From NCBI GenBank assembly GCA_964649195.1, contig CAZYPK010000203.1, positions 1 to 7,834 of the forward strand: 7,834 nt of DNA, written 5' to 3'. This document shows positions 1-5,687 of the stretch, piece after piece. The stretch comes from JTS-RE9 sp964649195 (GTDB lineage: Bacteria > Planctomycetota > Phycisphaerae > Phycisphaerales > Phycisphaeraceae). A model generated the notes under the pieces. The model had not been told where the DNA came from and did no database searches. It saw only the letters and a program-made list of their open reading frames with translations. The translations under genes and the position numbers were made by a program. The stretch's first letter is position 1; the number at the start of each line of letters is the position of its first letter.

Positions 1-1
1 T

Positions 2-241
2 GTTGCGTACAGCCTCGATCGGCGCCCGGTCGTTTTCACGTTCCGTGATCCGTTGTGCGATGGCGCTCCATTCTTGTCGTTCACGTCCGCGACGTGTTAC
101 GTCGCGGACGTGTACGGCCTGAAGGGGTGCCGAAACGCACCTGTTGCGTACAGCCTTGATCGGCGCCCGGTCGTTTTCGCGTCCCGTGATCCGTTGCGCG
201 ATGGTGCTCCATTCTTGTCGTTCACGTCCGCGACGTAACAC
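2..241 (-). other. Open reading frame through the 141-bp repeats, probably not a gene
   Basis: One minus-strand frame has no stop from beside the livF stop codon to the left edge of the window, and so is cut off there. It reads a 47-residue period that includes ERQEWSAIAQRITERENDR, with the hairpin encoding an arginine-rich segment. The first usual start codon is a GTG at 241, inside a hairpin loop region, with no visible ribosome-binding site. Differences between copies mix silent and replacing changes (Glu/Gly, Glu/Lys, Ala/Thr), so there is little sign of protein-level selection. The openness mostly follows from the 141-base period being divisible by three. I record it because the composition looks protein-like. 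Confidence 0.15.
82..112. repeat. Perfect hairpin in repeat copy 1
   Basis: A 14-bp perfect inverted repeat, CACGTCCGCGACGT against ACGTCGCGGACGTG, surrounds the 3-base loop GTT (96-98). It has no T-run on either side, so a classical Rho-independent terminator is not indicated. It could act as a stable RNA stem or as a symmetrical protein-binding site. Confidence 0.85.
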
Positions 242-256
242 GTCGCGGACGTGAAC
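220..256. repeat. Perfect hairpin in repeat copy 2
   Basis: A 17-bp perfect inverted repeat, GTTCACGTCCGCGACGT and its complement, surrounds the 3-base loop AAC (237-239). The loop is the reverse complement of the GTT loop of copy 1. The stem extends three pairs further out than in copy 1 because the right flank reads GTGAAC instead of GTGTAC. Confidence 0.87.
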
Positions 257-368
257 AGCCTGAAGGGGTGCTGAAACGCACCTGTTGCGTACAGCCTCGA
301 TCGGCGCCCGGTCGTTTTCACGTTCCGTGATCCGTTGCGCGATGGCGCTCCATTCTTGTCGTTCACGT

Positions 369-389
369 CCGCGACTCGTTGAGTCGCGG
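369..389 (-). terminator. Hairpin 4 bases after livF stop; possible operon terminator
   Basis: A 9-bp perfect stem, CCGCGACTC against GAGTCGCGG, surrounds a 3-base loop (GTT on the plus strand, AAC in the transcript). It begins four bases downstream of the livF TGA. There is no U-tract, so intrinsic termination is uncertain, though position and stability suit a 3'-end processing or termination element. It is the third member of the hairpin series in the 141-bp repeat. The two inner pairs differ from copies 1 and 2 (TC/GA instead of GT/AC) with pairing kept. Confidence 0.5.
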
Positions 390-393
390 CTCT

Positions 394-1107
394 TCAGCCC
401 ACGCCCAGATACGCCTTGCGCACCTCGTCGCTGGCGGCCAGTTCCTTGGCGTCGCCTTCCATTTTGATCCGCCCGACTTCCAGCACGTAGGCCCGGCGGG
501 CGACTTCCAGGGCCATGTTGGCGTTCTGCTCCACCAGCAGAATGGTCGTGCCCTTGGCGTTGATCTCGCGGATGATCTGGAAGATCACGCGGACCAGTTG
601 CGGCGCCAGGCCCAGCGAGGGTTCATCGAGCAGCAGCAGCTTGGGCCGGGCGAGCATGGCCCTGCCGATGGCCAGCATCTGCTGTTCGCCGCCCGAAAGC
701 GTGCCCGCGTTTTGCGCCAGCCGTTCGCGCAGGCGGGGAAAGAGTTCGAGCACCTGTTCGTGATCCTGGTGAATCTCGCTCTTGTTCGAGCGGGTGAAGG
801 CTCCGATGCGCAGGTTTTCCTCCACGGTGAAGTTGGGGAAGATGCCGCGCCCTTCAGGGGCCTGGGCGATGCCCAGGCGGACGATCTCGTGCGATTTGAG
901 GCCGCTGATCGTTCGTCCTTCAAACAGCGCCTGCCCGCCGGATGCGGGAATGAGTCCGCTGATGGCGCGAAGCGTGGTCGATTTGCCCGCGCCATTGCAG
1001 CCCAGCAGGGCGACGATCTCCCCCGGCTCGACCGACAGGCTGACGCCATGCAGCGCCTCGATGGCGCCGTAGCGGACGTGGAGGTTGTTCAGTTCGAGTA
1101 AAGGCAT
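394..1107 (-). CDS. livF: Branched-chain amino acid-type ABC transporter ATPase LivF
   Basis: One of the two ATPases of a HAAT-family importer; it sits on the cytoplasmic face of LivHM and hydrolyses ATP to drive uptake. The 237-residue product matches the usual LivF length. Visible motifs are Walker A GCNGAGKST at 36-44 (Cys where Pro or Ala is common), Q-loop Gln82 in AQAPEGRGIFP, signature LSGGEQ at 137-142, and Walker B LLLLDEP at 157-163. The switch-histidine position reads VEQN (192-195), the normal state for LivF and a good discriminator from LivG. The ATG at 1107 was chosen because the protein then begins directly with MPLLELNNLHVRYG. A TTG at 1170 would add 21 residues that merely translate the CT-rich repeat. 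The leader is pyrimidine-rich and has no Shine-Dalgarno sequence, so translation may depend on coupling or a leaderless-like mode. It is the last gene of the cluster. Confidence 0.95.
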   Translation of the reverse strand: MPLLELNNLHVRYGAIEALHGVSLSVEPGEIVALLGCNGAGKSTTLRAISGLIPASGGQALFEGRTISGLKSHEIVRLGIAQAPEGRGIFPNFTVEENLRIGAFTRSNKSEIHQDHEQVLELFPRLRERLAQNAGTLSGGEQQMLAIGRAMLARPKLLLLDEPSLGLAPQLVRVIFQIIREINAKGTTILLVEQNANMALEVARRAYVLEVGRIKMEGDAKELAASDEVRKAYLGVG

Positions 1108-1108
1108 G

Positions 1109-1242
1109 GGGGCAGGGGACAGGGGACAGGAGACAGGTAACAGGGGACAGGAATCAGAGCGAAGCCGCAAGCGGCTGAAAATGTTACCCGTCTCCTGTTT
1201 CCTGTTCCCTGTCTCCTGTCCCCTGTCTCCCGTTTCCTTCCT
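1109..1242. repeat. Inverted pair of GGGGACA-type heptamer arrays between livG and livF
   Basis: The left arm has six in-phase 7-bp units at 1115-1156 (GGGGACA, GGGGACA, GGAGACA, GGTAACA, GGGGACA, GGAATCA). The right arm has seven units of the opposite orientation at 1187-1235 (such as CCTGTCT, CCTGTTC, CCTGTCC). The arms are complementary enough to fold into one long imperfect hairpin around the loop region 1157-1186. That loop holds a smaller stem of its own and the livG stop codon. The left arm forms the livF leader and the right arm encodes the C-terminus of LivG. The units vary at the same two or three positions, as in the cyanobacterial STRR class of heptamers. Confidence 0.9.
1163..1176. 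repeat. Short GC hairpin at the apex of the inverted heptamer pair
   Basis: AGCCGC and GCGGCT are separated by AA; a 5-bp stem with a CAAG loop is sterically more likely. In the transcript it lies seven bases after the livG TAA (1186-1184) and upstream of livF. It has no U-tract. It may cap the larger fold formed by the two heptamer arms and could influence livF expression relative to livG; this role is inferred. Confidence 0.55.
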
Positions 1243-2020
1243 CTGTCATCGGCTCGCCCAGATACGCCTTGATCACTTCCTCGTTCTTCTGCACCTGCTC
1301 CGGCGAGCCGATGGCGATGATCTGGCCGTGGTCGAGCACGGTGATCTGTTCGCAGAGGTTCATCACCAGGTTCATGTCATGCTCGATGAGCAGGATGGTC
1401 ACATCGAACCGCTCGCGGATGTTTCGGATCAGGGCGATGAGGCTTTTCTTTTCGCTGGGGTTCATGCCGGCGGCAGGCTCGTCGAGCAGCAGCACCCTGG
1501 GATGGGTGGCCAGGGCGCGGGCGATTTCCAGGCGTCGCTGATCGCCGTAAGGCAGGTTGCGGGCCAGGGCGTCCTTGTGATGAAGCAGGCCGATGACATC
1601 GAGCAGTTCCATCGCGCGGCTGAGCATGGCGCGTTCGTCAACGAACTGCCTGGGCGTTCGCAGCAGGGTGTGCAGCAGGGTGTGCTTCTTGCGGAGATGG
1701 TTGGCGGTGCGGACGTTGTCGATGATGGAAAGGTCCGGGAACAGGCGGATGTTCTGGAAGGTGCGGGCGATGCCTGCGTAAGCGATGGCCCAGGGCGCCT
1801 TGCCGTGCAGCGGGCGACGGCCCAGATGAATGCCTCCCTGATCGGGGCGATAGACGCCGGTGATGAGGTTGAAGATGGTGGTCTTGCCCGCGCCGTTGGG
1901 GCCGATGAGTCCGTGCAGATCGCCCGGCTTCATGTCCAGTTGAAAATCAACGACCGCCTTGAGCCCGCCGAAGGAGAGCGATACATGATCAACCTGAAAA
2001 TGGCCATCGTTCTTCTTCAT
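1184..2020 (-). CDS. livG: Branched-chain amino acid-type ABC transporter ATPase LivG
   Basis: The second ATPase of the importer, pairing with LivF under the LivHM channel. Motifs in order: Walker A GPNGAGKTT at 40-48, Q-loop Gln89 in RTFQNIRLF, the LivG-type signature LPYGDQRRLEIARAL at 156-170, Walker B VLLLDEP at 176-182 and switch His214 in IEHDM. The start is the ATG at 2020: it overlaps the livM stop as ATGA (2017-2020), has GAGGG seven bases upstream (2032-2028), and leads directly into the domain. A longer open frame upstream reads through livM and is rejected. The length is 278 residues against about 255 for E. coli LivG. The excess is a tail after AYLGEP (about 252-257) that reads through the heptamer array, giving RQGTGDR followed by EQETGDG. 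The tail is probably dispensable. Tight coupling to livM suggests matched synthesis. Confidence 0.95.
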   Translation of the reverse strand: MKKNDGHFQVDHVSLSFGGLKAVVDFQLDMKPGDLHGLIGPNGAGKTTIFNLITGVYRPDQGGIHLGRRPLHGKAPWAIAYAGIARTFQNIRLFPDLSIIDNVRTANHLRKKHTLLHTLLRTPRQFVDERAMLSRAMELLDVIGLLHHKDALARNLPYGDQRRLEIARALATHPRVLLLDEPAAGMNPSEKKSLIALIRNIRERFDVTILLIEHDMNLVMNLCEQITVLDHGQIIAIGSPEQVQKNEEVIKAYLGEPMTEEGNGRQGTGDREQETGDG

Positions 2021-3294
2021 GCGTCCACCCTCTTGGCGGCGATCTTCTTCCACCTCCAGTAGTCCCAGATTTCGTGGATGCCGAAGAACCCCTGCGGGCG
2101 AAGGATCATCATCAGTACGAGCGCCAGGGCGAAAAGGATCATGCGGTAAGGCGACAGATCGCCTACCACGGCACGCAGCACCTCCCACGCGATGGCCACG
2201 ACGCCCAGCGTGATCGCCGGCTTCATCGCCCGCTTCCTGCGAAGGATGATCAGCACGATGATGACGGCGAGCATCACCGGCCAGATGGCCGGCGGGCTGC
2301 GCAGAATCTCCGGCAGCAGGGTGATGATGGCGGCGGCGATGACCGAGCCGCTGATGGAACCCAGCCCGCCGAGCACGACCATGATCAGCACATCGAACGA
2401 CTTCTGGAAGCCGAAGGTCGAGGGAATCAATCGCACCTGATGGGCGAACAAAGCCCCGGCCAGCCCGGCCAGCGCCGCCGCGATGACGAAGGCGATGACC
2501 TTGTACCGCGTGACCGGCACGCCCATCGCCCCGGCGGCGACCTCGTTCTCGCGGATGGCCAGCATCGCCCGGCCATGCGAGGAGACCTTCAGCCGATACG
2601 CGACCAGGATCGTCAGCGTGACAAACGCATAGACCCAGAAAAGGCTCGCATAAGGCGGCACGCGCCCGAAGCCGATCGCCCCGCCCAGGTGAGGCACGAC
2701 GCCGGGGAAGCCGGTTTCCTTGACTTGCTCCATGCTCAGAATCTGTTCGGAGCTTTGTTCGAGCAGGACGCGCATGATCTCGCCGAAGCCGAGGGTGACG
2801 ATGGCCAGGTAGTCGCCGCGCAATCGCAGCGAAGGCATGCCGACGATGAGTCCCGCCAGCGCCGCCATGATCGCCGCCAGGACGCAGCCGGCGAGGAAGA
2901 GCGAATCGCCGGCGGTGAAGAAGGCGGCGGTCTCCGCGCCGATCGGTGCGCTGAGCGTGCCGCCGGCGAAGTTGTAGTGGTCGAGGAAGAGGATCGAGCC
3001 GTAGTAGGTGGTGGCGCCCGCGGTGTAGGCCCCGATGGCCATGAAGCCCGCGTGGCCGATGGAGAACTGCCCGGTGTAGCCGTTGACGATGGTGAGCGAG
3101 ACGGCGAGGATGATGTTGACGCCGATGTCCAGGGCGAGATTCGCGTGCAGCGGGCTGAGCATCGGGGCGATGAAGCGATGCAGAACAAACGCCAGCGCCA
3201 GCCCGATCAGCGGGAACATCGCGCTGCGGCGGAGCGCGGAAAGAGTTCCGAGTTCCGAGTTCCGAGTTCCGAGTTGTTGATTGTGGGATTCCAT
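2017..3294 (-). CDS. livM: Branched-chain amino acid-type ABC transporter permease LivM
   Basis: Inner-membrane permease that forms the translocation path with LivH. It is mostly hydrophobic, with family landmarks NGYTGQFSIGHAGFMAIGAY (71-90), LRLRGDYLAIVTLGFGE (156-172), the ATPase-contacting loop GRAMLAIRENEVAAGAMGV (241-259), VLGGLGS (307-313) and terminal MILRPQGFFG (396-405), numbered from the ATG at 3294. The start is uncertain. ATGs at 3348, 3294 and 3219 are all in frame. The last gives 400 residues starting right at the first membrane segment (MFPLIGLALAF). The 3294 start gives 425 residues, keeps the positively charged LRRSA before that helix, but includes a stretch translated from the AACTCGG heptamers. 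None has a clear Shine-Dalgarno. Residues about 333-380 form an extra block before the final helix, with one or two added hydrophobic segments. The stop overlaps the livG start. Confidence 0.93.
   Translation of the reverse strand: MESHNQQLGTRNSELGTLSALRRSAMFPLIGLALAFVLHRFIAPMLSPLHANLALDIGVNIILAVSLTIVNGYTGQFSIGHAGFMAIGAYTAGATTYYGSILFLDHYNFAGGTLSAPIGAETAAFFTAGDSLFLAGCVLAAIMAALAGLIVGMPSLRLRGDYLAIVTLGFGEIMRVLLEQSSEQILSMEQVKETGFPGVVPHLGGAIGFGRVPPYASLFWVYAFVTLTILVAYRLKVSSHGRAMLAIRENEVAAGAMGVPVTRYKVIAFVIAAALAGLAGALFAHQVRLIPSTFGFQKSFDVLIMVVLGGLGSISGSVIAAAIITLLPEILRSPPAIWPVMLAVIIVLIILRRKRAMKPAITLGVVAIAWEVLRAVVGDLSPYRMILFALALVLMMILRPQGFFGIHEIWDYWRWKKIAAKRVDA
3245..3275. repeat. GTTCCGA heptamer array (left arm) at the 5' end of livM
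   Basis: Four exact in-phase copies of GTTCCGA occupy 3245-3272 and are followed by GTT. On the coding strand of livM this is an AACTCGG-type array. Because 3 x 7 = 21 bases, it translates with a 7-residue period (NSELGTR) in an open frame between the ATGs at 3294 and 3219. Its orientation is opposite to the array at 3336-3405. Confidence 0.9.
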
Positions 3295-3335
3295 GAAGCT
3301 CGTGGTCGGCTGCGATCGTTTGTGGATATTGCTTT

Positions 3336-3405
3336 GAACTCCAAACATTGAACTCAGAACTCAGAACTCAAAACTCGGAACCCGGAACTCGAAACTCGGA
3401 ACTTA
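3336..3405. repeat. Ten-unit GAACTCA/GAACTCG heptamer array (right arm) between livH and livM
   Basis: Ten consecutive 7-bp units remain in register from 3336 to 3405. The consensus is RAACTCR; variants include GAACTCC, AAACATT, GAACTCA (three in a row), AAACTCG, GAACCCG and GAACTTA. The array begins one base downstream of the livH stop (TAA, 3409-3407). With 3245-3275 it forms an inverted pair with about 60 bases between, able to fold into a long imperfect hairpin in the livH-livM transcript. Confidence 0.9.
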
Positions 3406-3406
3406 T

Positions 3407-4342
3407 TTATACTTTCTCCGCCACCGTCTTGCCGAAGATGCCGCTGGGTCTGACGAGCAGGACGAGGATGAGGAGGACGAAGACATACACCTCGCGGAAC
3501 TGCGGCGAGACGTAGGCGGCGCAGAAGAGTTCGATGAGTCCGATGACCAGCCCGCCGACCATCGCCCCTTTCATGCTGCCGATGCCGCCCACGACGGCGG
3601 CGACGAAGGCCTTGAGTCCGAAGAGGACCCAGACGGCGGCGGCGGGCTGCTGGAGGTTGCGGTATTCGAGCGAGAAGAGGAGGCCCGCGCCGGCGGCCAG
3701 CGCCGTGCCGATGACGAAGGTCAGGCTGATCACGCGATCGACCGGCACGCCCATCAGCGCGGCGGTCTGCGGATCGTGACTGACCGCCCGCATCCCCAGC
3801 CCCAGCCGGGTGCCATACACCAGCCATTGCAGGGCGACCATCAGAAGCACGGCGGTGCAGATGATGATCGCGTCGATCAACTCGAAGTTGACCTCCGCGA
3901 TGGTGAAGAGGGTGATGTCCGGGACCATCTGGGACACCTTCCGCGGATCGGTGCCGAAGATCCAGTTGAGCTGGCCGGCGTTCTGAATGAGGAGGGAGAT
4001 GCCGATGGCGGTGATGAGGACGTTGAGGCGCGGCGCCTTGCGCAGCGGGCGATAGGCGAACCGCTCGATGAGAAAGCCCAGCGTGCCGCAGATGAGCATG
4101 GCCAGCAGGAGCAGGAGGATGGGGGCGAACCAGGGGGGCGTCGCGCCGTCGGGACTGTCGGGGGTCCAGCCGAAGTTGAAGGCGATGAGCCAGGAGACCC
4201 AGGCGCCGAGCATGAAGACATCGCCATGCGCGAAGTTGATGAAGCGCAGCACGCCGTACACCATGGTGTATCCGAGCGCGACCAGCGCATAAAGGCTGCC
4301 GACCGAGACGCCGTCCAGGAGTGTTTGGATTAGCTTGGTCAC
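3407..4342 (-). CDS. livH: Branched-chain amino acid-type ABC transporter permease LivH
   Basis: The other inner-membrane permease of the transporter. The 311-residue length is close to E. coli LivH (308). It opens with the family pattern LLDGVSVGSLYALVALGYTM (8-27), then YGVLRFINFAHGD (29-41), the cytoplasmic coupling loop GLGMRAVSHDPQTAALMGV (181-199), FVAAVVGGIGSMKGA (246-260) and VLLVRPSGIFG (294-304). About eight hydrophobic segments are visible. The start is a GTG at 4342, chosen because the N-terminus then aligns with the family; the next ATG would remove the first membrane segment. No Shine-Dalgarno is evident: the bases before it read ATCCTTCCTTCA. It lies 49 bases after the binding-protein gene, and its stop abuts the ten-unit heptamer array. 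Confidence 0.95.
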   Translation of the reverse strand: MTKLIQTLLDGVSVGSLYALVALGYTMVYGVLRFINFAHGDVFMLGAWVSWLIAFNFGWTPDSPDGATPPWFAPILLLLLAMLICGTLGFLIERFAYRPLRKAPRLNVLITAIGISLLIQNAGQLNWIFGTDPRKVSQMVPDITLFTIAEVNFELIDAIIICTAVLLMVALQWLVYGTRLGLGMRAVSHDPQTAALMGVPVDRVISLTFVIGTALAAGAGLLFSLEYRNLQQPAAAVWVLFGLKAFVAAVVGGIGSMKGAMVGGLVIGLIELFCAAYVSPQFREVYVFVLLILVLLVRPSGIFGKTVAEKV

Positions 4343-4391
4343 TGAAGGAAGGATAAAAAAATCCGAAGCCCGAAACAGGACGATTTTCCCC

Positions 4392-5543
4392 TTATTTTGG
4401 GGGTTCGATCGTCGCCACGTAAACCTCCTTGCCGTTTTCGATCTTGATGATCACCATCGGCTTCACCGGGTTTCGCTCGGCGTTGAAGTTGATCGTGCCG
4501 GTGGCGCCGATGAAGTCCTTCGTGTTGCGGAGGGCGTCGGCCAGGTCGTTGCCCTTGAGGGAGGGGCTTCGCTTGATGGCGTCGAAGAGCACCATCGCCG
4601 AGTCGTAGCCCAGGGCGGCCAGGGCGCTGGGCTCCTTGCCGTATTCCTTCCTGAAGCTTTCCACGAACTTCACCGATTCGGGCCGGGGGTCGGCAGGGGC
4701 GTAATGGTTGGAGTAGTAGCAGCCTTCGAGCTTGCCTTCGGCGCGGCCGGGCAGGTTCTCCGTCTCCCAGCCGTCGGCGCCCAGCAGCGGCACGGTGATG
4801 TTGGCCTTGCGGGCCTGGATGGCGATGTTGGGCACGTCGTTGTAGTAGCCGGGCACGAAGATCACATCAGGCTTGCTGTCGCGGATGTTGCCCAGCACGG
4901 CGCTGAAGTCATTGTCGCCGCCGGAGTAGGCCTGCTCGGTGGCGATGACGCCGCCCAGCTTCTTGAACCAGTCGCGGAAGTTGTCGCGCAGGCCGGTGGA
5001 GTAAGGCTCCTTCTGGTCGAAGAGGATCGCGGCGGATTTGGCCTTGAGGGTGTCGATGGCGAACCTGGCCACGCCGTAGCCCTGGTCGGGATCGATGAAG
5101 CAGACGCGGAAGATCTTGTCGCCGATGCGGGTGACCTCCGGGTTGGTCGAGGAAGGGCTGATCATCGGGATGCCGTACTTCTGCGCTTCGGGCGCCCCGA
5201 TGAGGGAGCGGCCGGAGGCGACCTCGCCCAGCAGCGCGACGACCTTCTCCTCGGTGATGAGCTTGATGACGGTGTTGCGTGTTTCATCGGGGCGCGAGCG
5301 GTTGTCGAGGGTCACCACGCGAATCTGCTTGCCGTTGATTCCGCCGGCGGCATTGATCTGCTTCTCGGCGAGTTTGATGCCTTCGTGAGTCGTCTTGCCG
5401 AAGGTGGCCTGTTCGCCCGAAAGCGAGCCGTACTCGCCGATGACGATTTCGTTTTCGTTGGCCTTCGATCCGCCGCAGCCGGGGAGGAAGAAGATGGCGG
5501 CGATGAGCAAAAGAACGACACGTCGGGAGATGTGGTGGAGCAT
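4392..5543 (-). CDS. HAAT-family substrate-binding lipoprotein (LivJ/LivK type)
   Basis: Extracytoplasmic receptor that delivers substrate to LivHM. The 383-residue protein has a lipoprotein signal: basic HHISRR, a hydrophobic run and lipobox LPGC with Cys23 as the predicted lipidated residue. The mature part is the two-lobed periplasmic-binding fold (Peripla_BP_6 class): VIGEYGSLSGEQATFG (34-49), EGIKLAEKQINAAGGINGK (54-72), a ligand-site-like loop ISPSSTNPEVT (128-138) and GADGWE (255-260). The start ATG has GAGG seven bases upstream (5554-5551). Family members bind leucine/isoleucine/valine, other amino acids, amides or urea, and the specificity cannot be read here. The gene heads the five transporter genes and sits after a repeat-filled spacer. 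A separate promoter in that spacer is possible but none is recognisable. Confidence 0.93.
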   Translation of the reverse strand: MLHHISRRVVLLLIAAIFFLPGCGGSKANENEIVIGEYGSLSGEQATFGKTTHEGIKLAEKQINAAGGINGKQIRVVTLDNRSRPDETRNTVIKLITEEKVVALLGEVASGRSLIGAPEAQKYGIPMISPSSTNPEVTRIGDKIFRVCFIDPDQGYGVARFAIDTLKAKSAAILFDQKEPYSTGLRDNFRDWFKKLGGVIATEQAYSGGDNDFSAVLGNIRDSKPDVIFVPGYYNDVPNIAIQARKANITVPLLGADGWETENLPGRAEGKLEGCYYSNHYAPADPRPESVKFVESFRKEYGKEPSALAALGYDSAMVLFDAIKRSPSLKGNDLADALRNTKDFIGATGTINFNAERNPVKPMVIIKIENGKEVYVATIEPPK

Positions 5544-5563
5544 GGTAAATCCTCGGGAGGTCG

Positions 5564-5687
5564 GAAGTCAGAAGTCAGGGGCAGAAGCAGGGGCAGAAGC
5601 AGGGGCAGAAGCAGGGACAGAAGCAGGGGCGGAAGCAGAGGTCAGAAGATCGCTTCAATCTTCATTTCCTGCTTTCCTGCTTTCATG
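5564..5687. repeat. 12-bp tandem array with weaker inverted 8-bp repeat, between lipoprotein gene and livJ-type gene
   Basis: Two copies of GAAGTCA (5564-5577) are followed by five in-phase 12-bp units (5578-5637): GGGGCAGAAGCA three times, then GGGACAGAAGCA and GGGGCGGAAGCA. Across the lipoprotein stop codon, two copies of TTTCCTGC plus TTTC (5665-5684) run in the complementary sense, so the arms can partly pair. The spacer between the two genes (5544-5641) is essentially all repeat; only the ribosome-binding site of the binding-protein gene is otherwise visible. Confidence 0.88.

Larger units (their letters stand above)
1..376. repeat. 141-bp tandem direct repeat, 2.7 copies, each with a palindrome
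   Basis: Copy 1 runs 1-141, copy 2 runs 142-282, and copy 3 starts at 283 and loses similarity near 376, just before the 3' end of livF. Each copy begins TGTTGCGTACAGCC. Copies 1 and 2 differ at about 11 positions, mainly transitions. Copies 1 and 3 differ at one position over the first 93 bases. Each copy contains a GC-rich perfect hairpin whose centres lie exactly 141 bases apart (97, 238, 379). The period is a multiple of three, so reading frames stay open across copies, but I see no convincing gene. The array probably continues beyond the left edge. It could be a multiplied terminator-plus-spacer, a satellite-like array or remnants of a mobile palindromic element; the sequence does not decide between these. 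Confidence 0.93.

Noticed and set aside
97..366. Minus-strand 89-codon frame starting GTG at 366 in the 141-bp repeat
   Set aside because: It ends at a stop created by the loop of one repeat copy, has no ribosome-binding site and no recognisable features; it follows from the repeat period.
1..376. CRISPR array
   Set aside because: The unit is 141 bases long and repeated throughout, with no short repeats alternating with unique spacers.
1108..1170. Extended LivF start (TTG at 1170) adding 21 residues
   Set aside because: The added residues (SCPLLPVSCPLSP) are only the translated repeat; the ATG at 1107 gives the normal family N-terminus and length.
2021..2188. Extended LivG start overlapping livM by 170 bases
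   Set aside because: The extension reads livM out of frame; the ATG at 2020 has a GAGGG site and an ATGA overlap with the livM stop.
2074..3351. Long plus-strand open frame (425 codons) opposite livM, and similar ones opposite the binding protein and amidohydrolase
   Set aside because: They mirror high-GC coding sequence on the other strand, have compositions full of Arg, Asp, Gly and His with no domain, and overlap clear family members.
4343..4391. Possible terminator or attenuator between the binding-protein gene and livH
   Set aside because: There is a T-run on the transcript and a 4-bp GGAT/ATCC match around it, but no GC-rich stem precedes the T-run.
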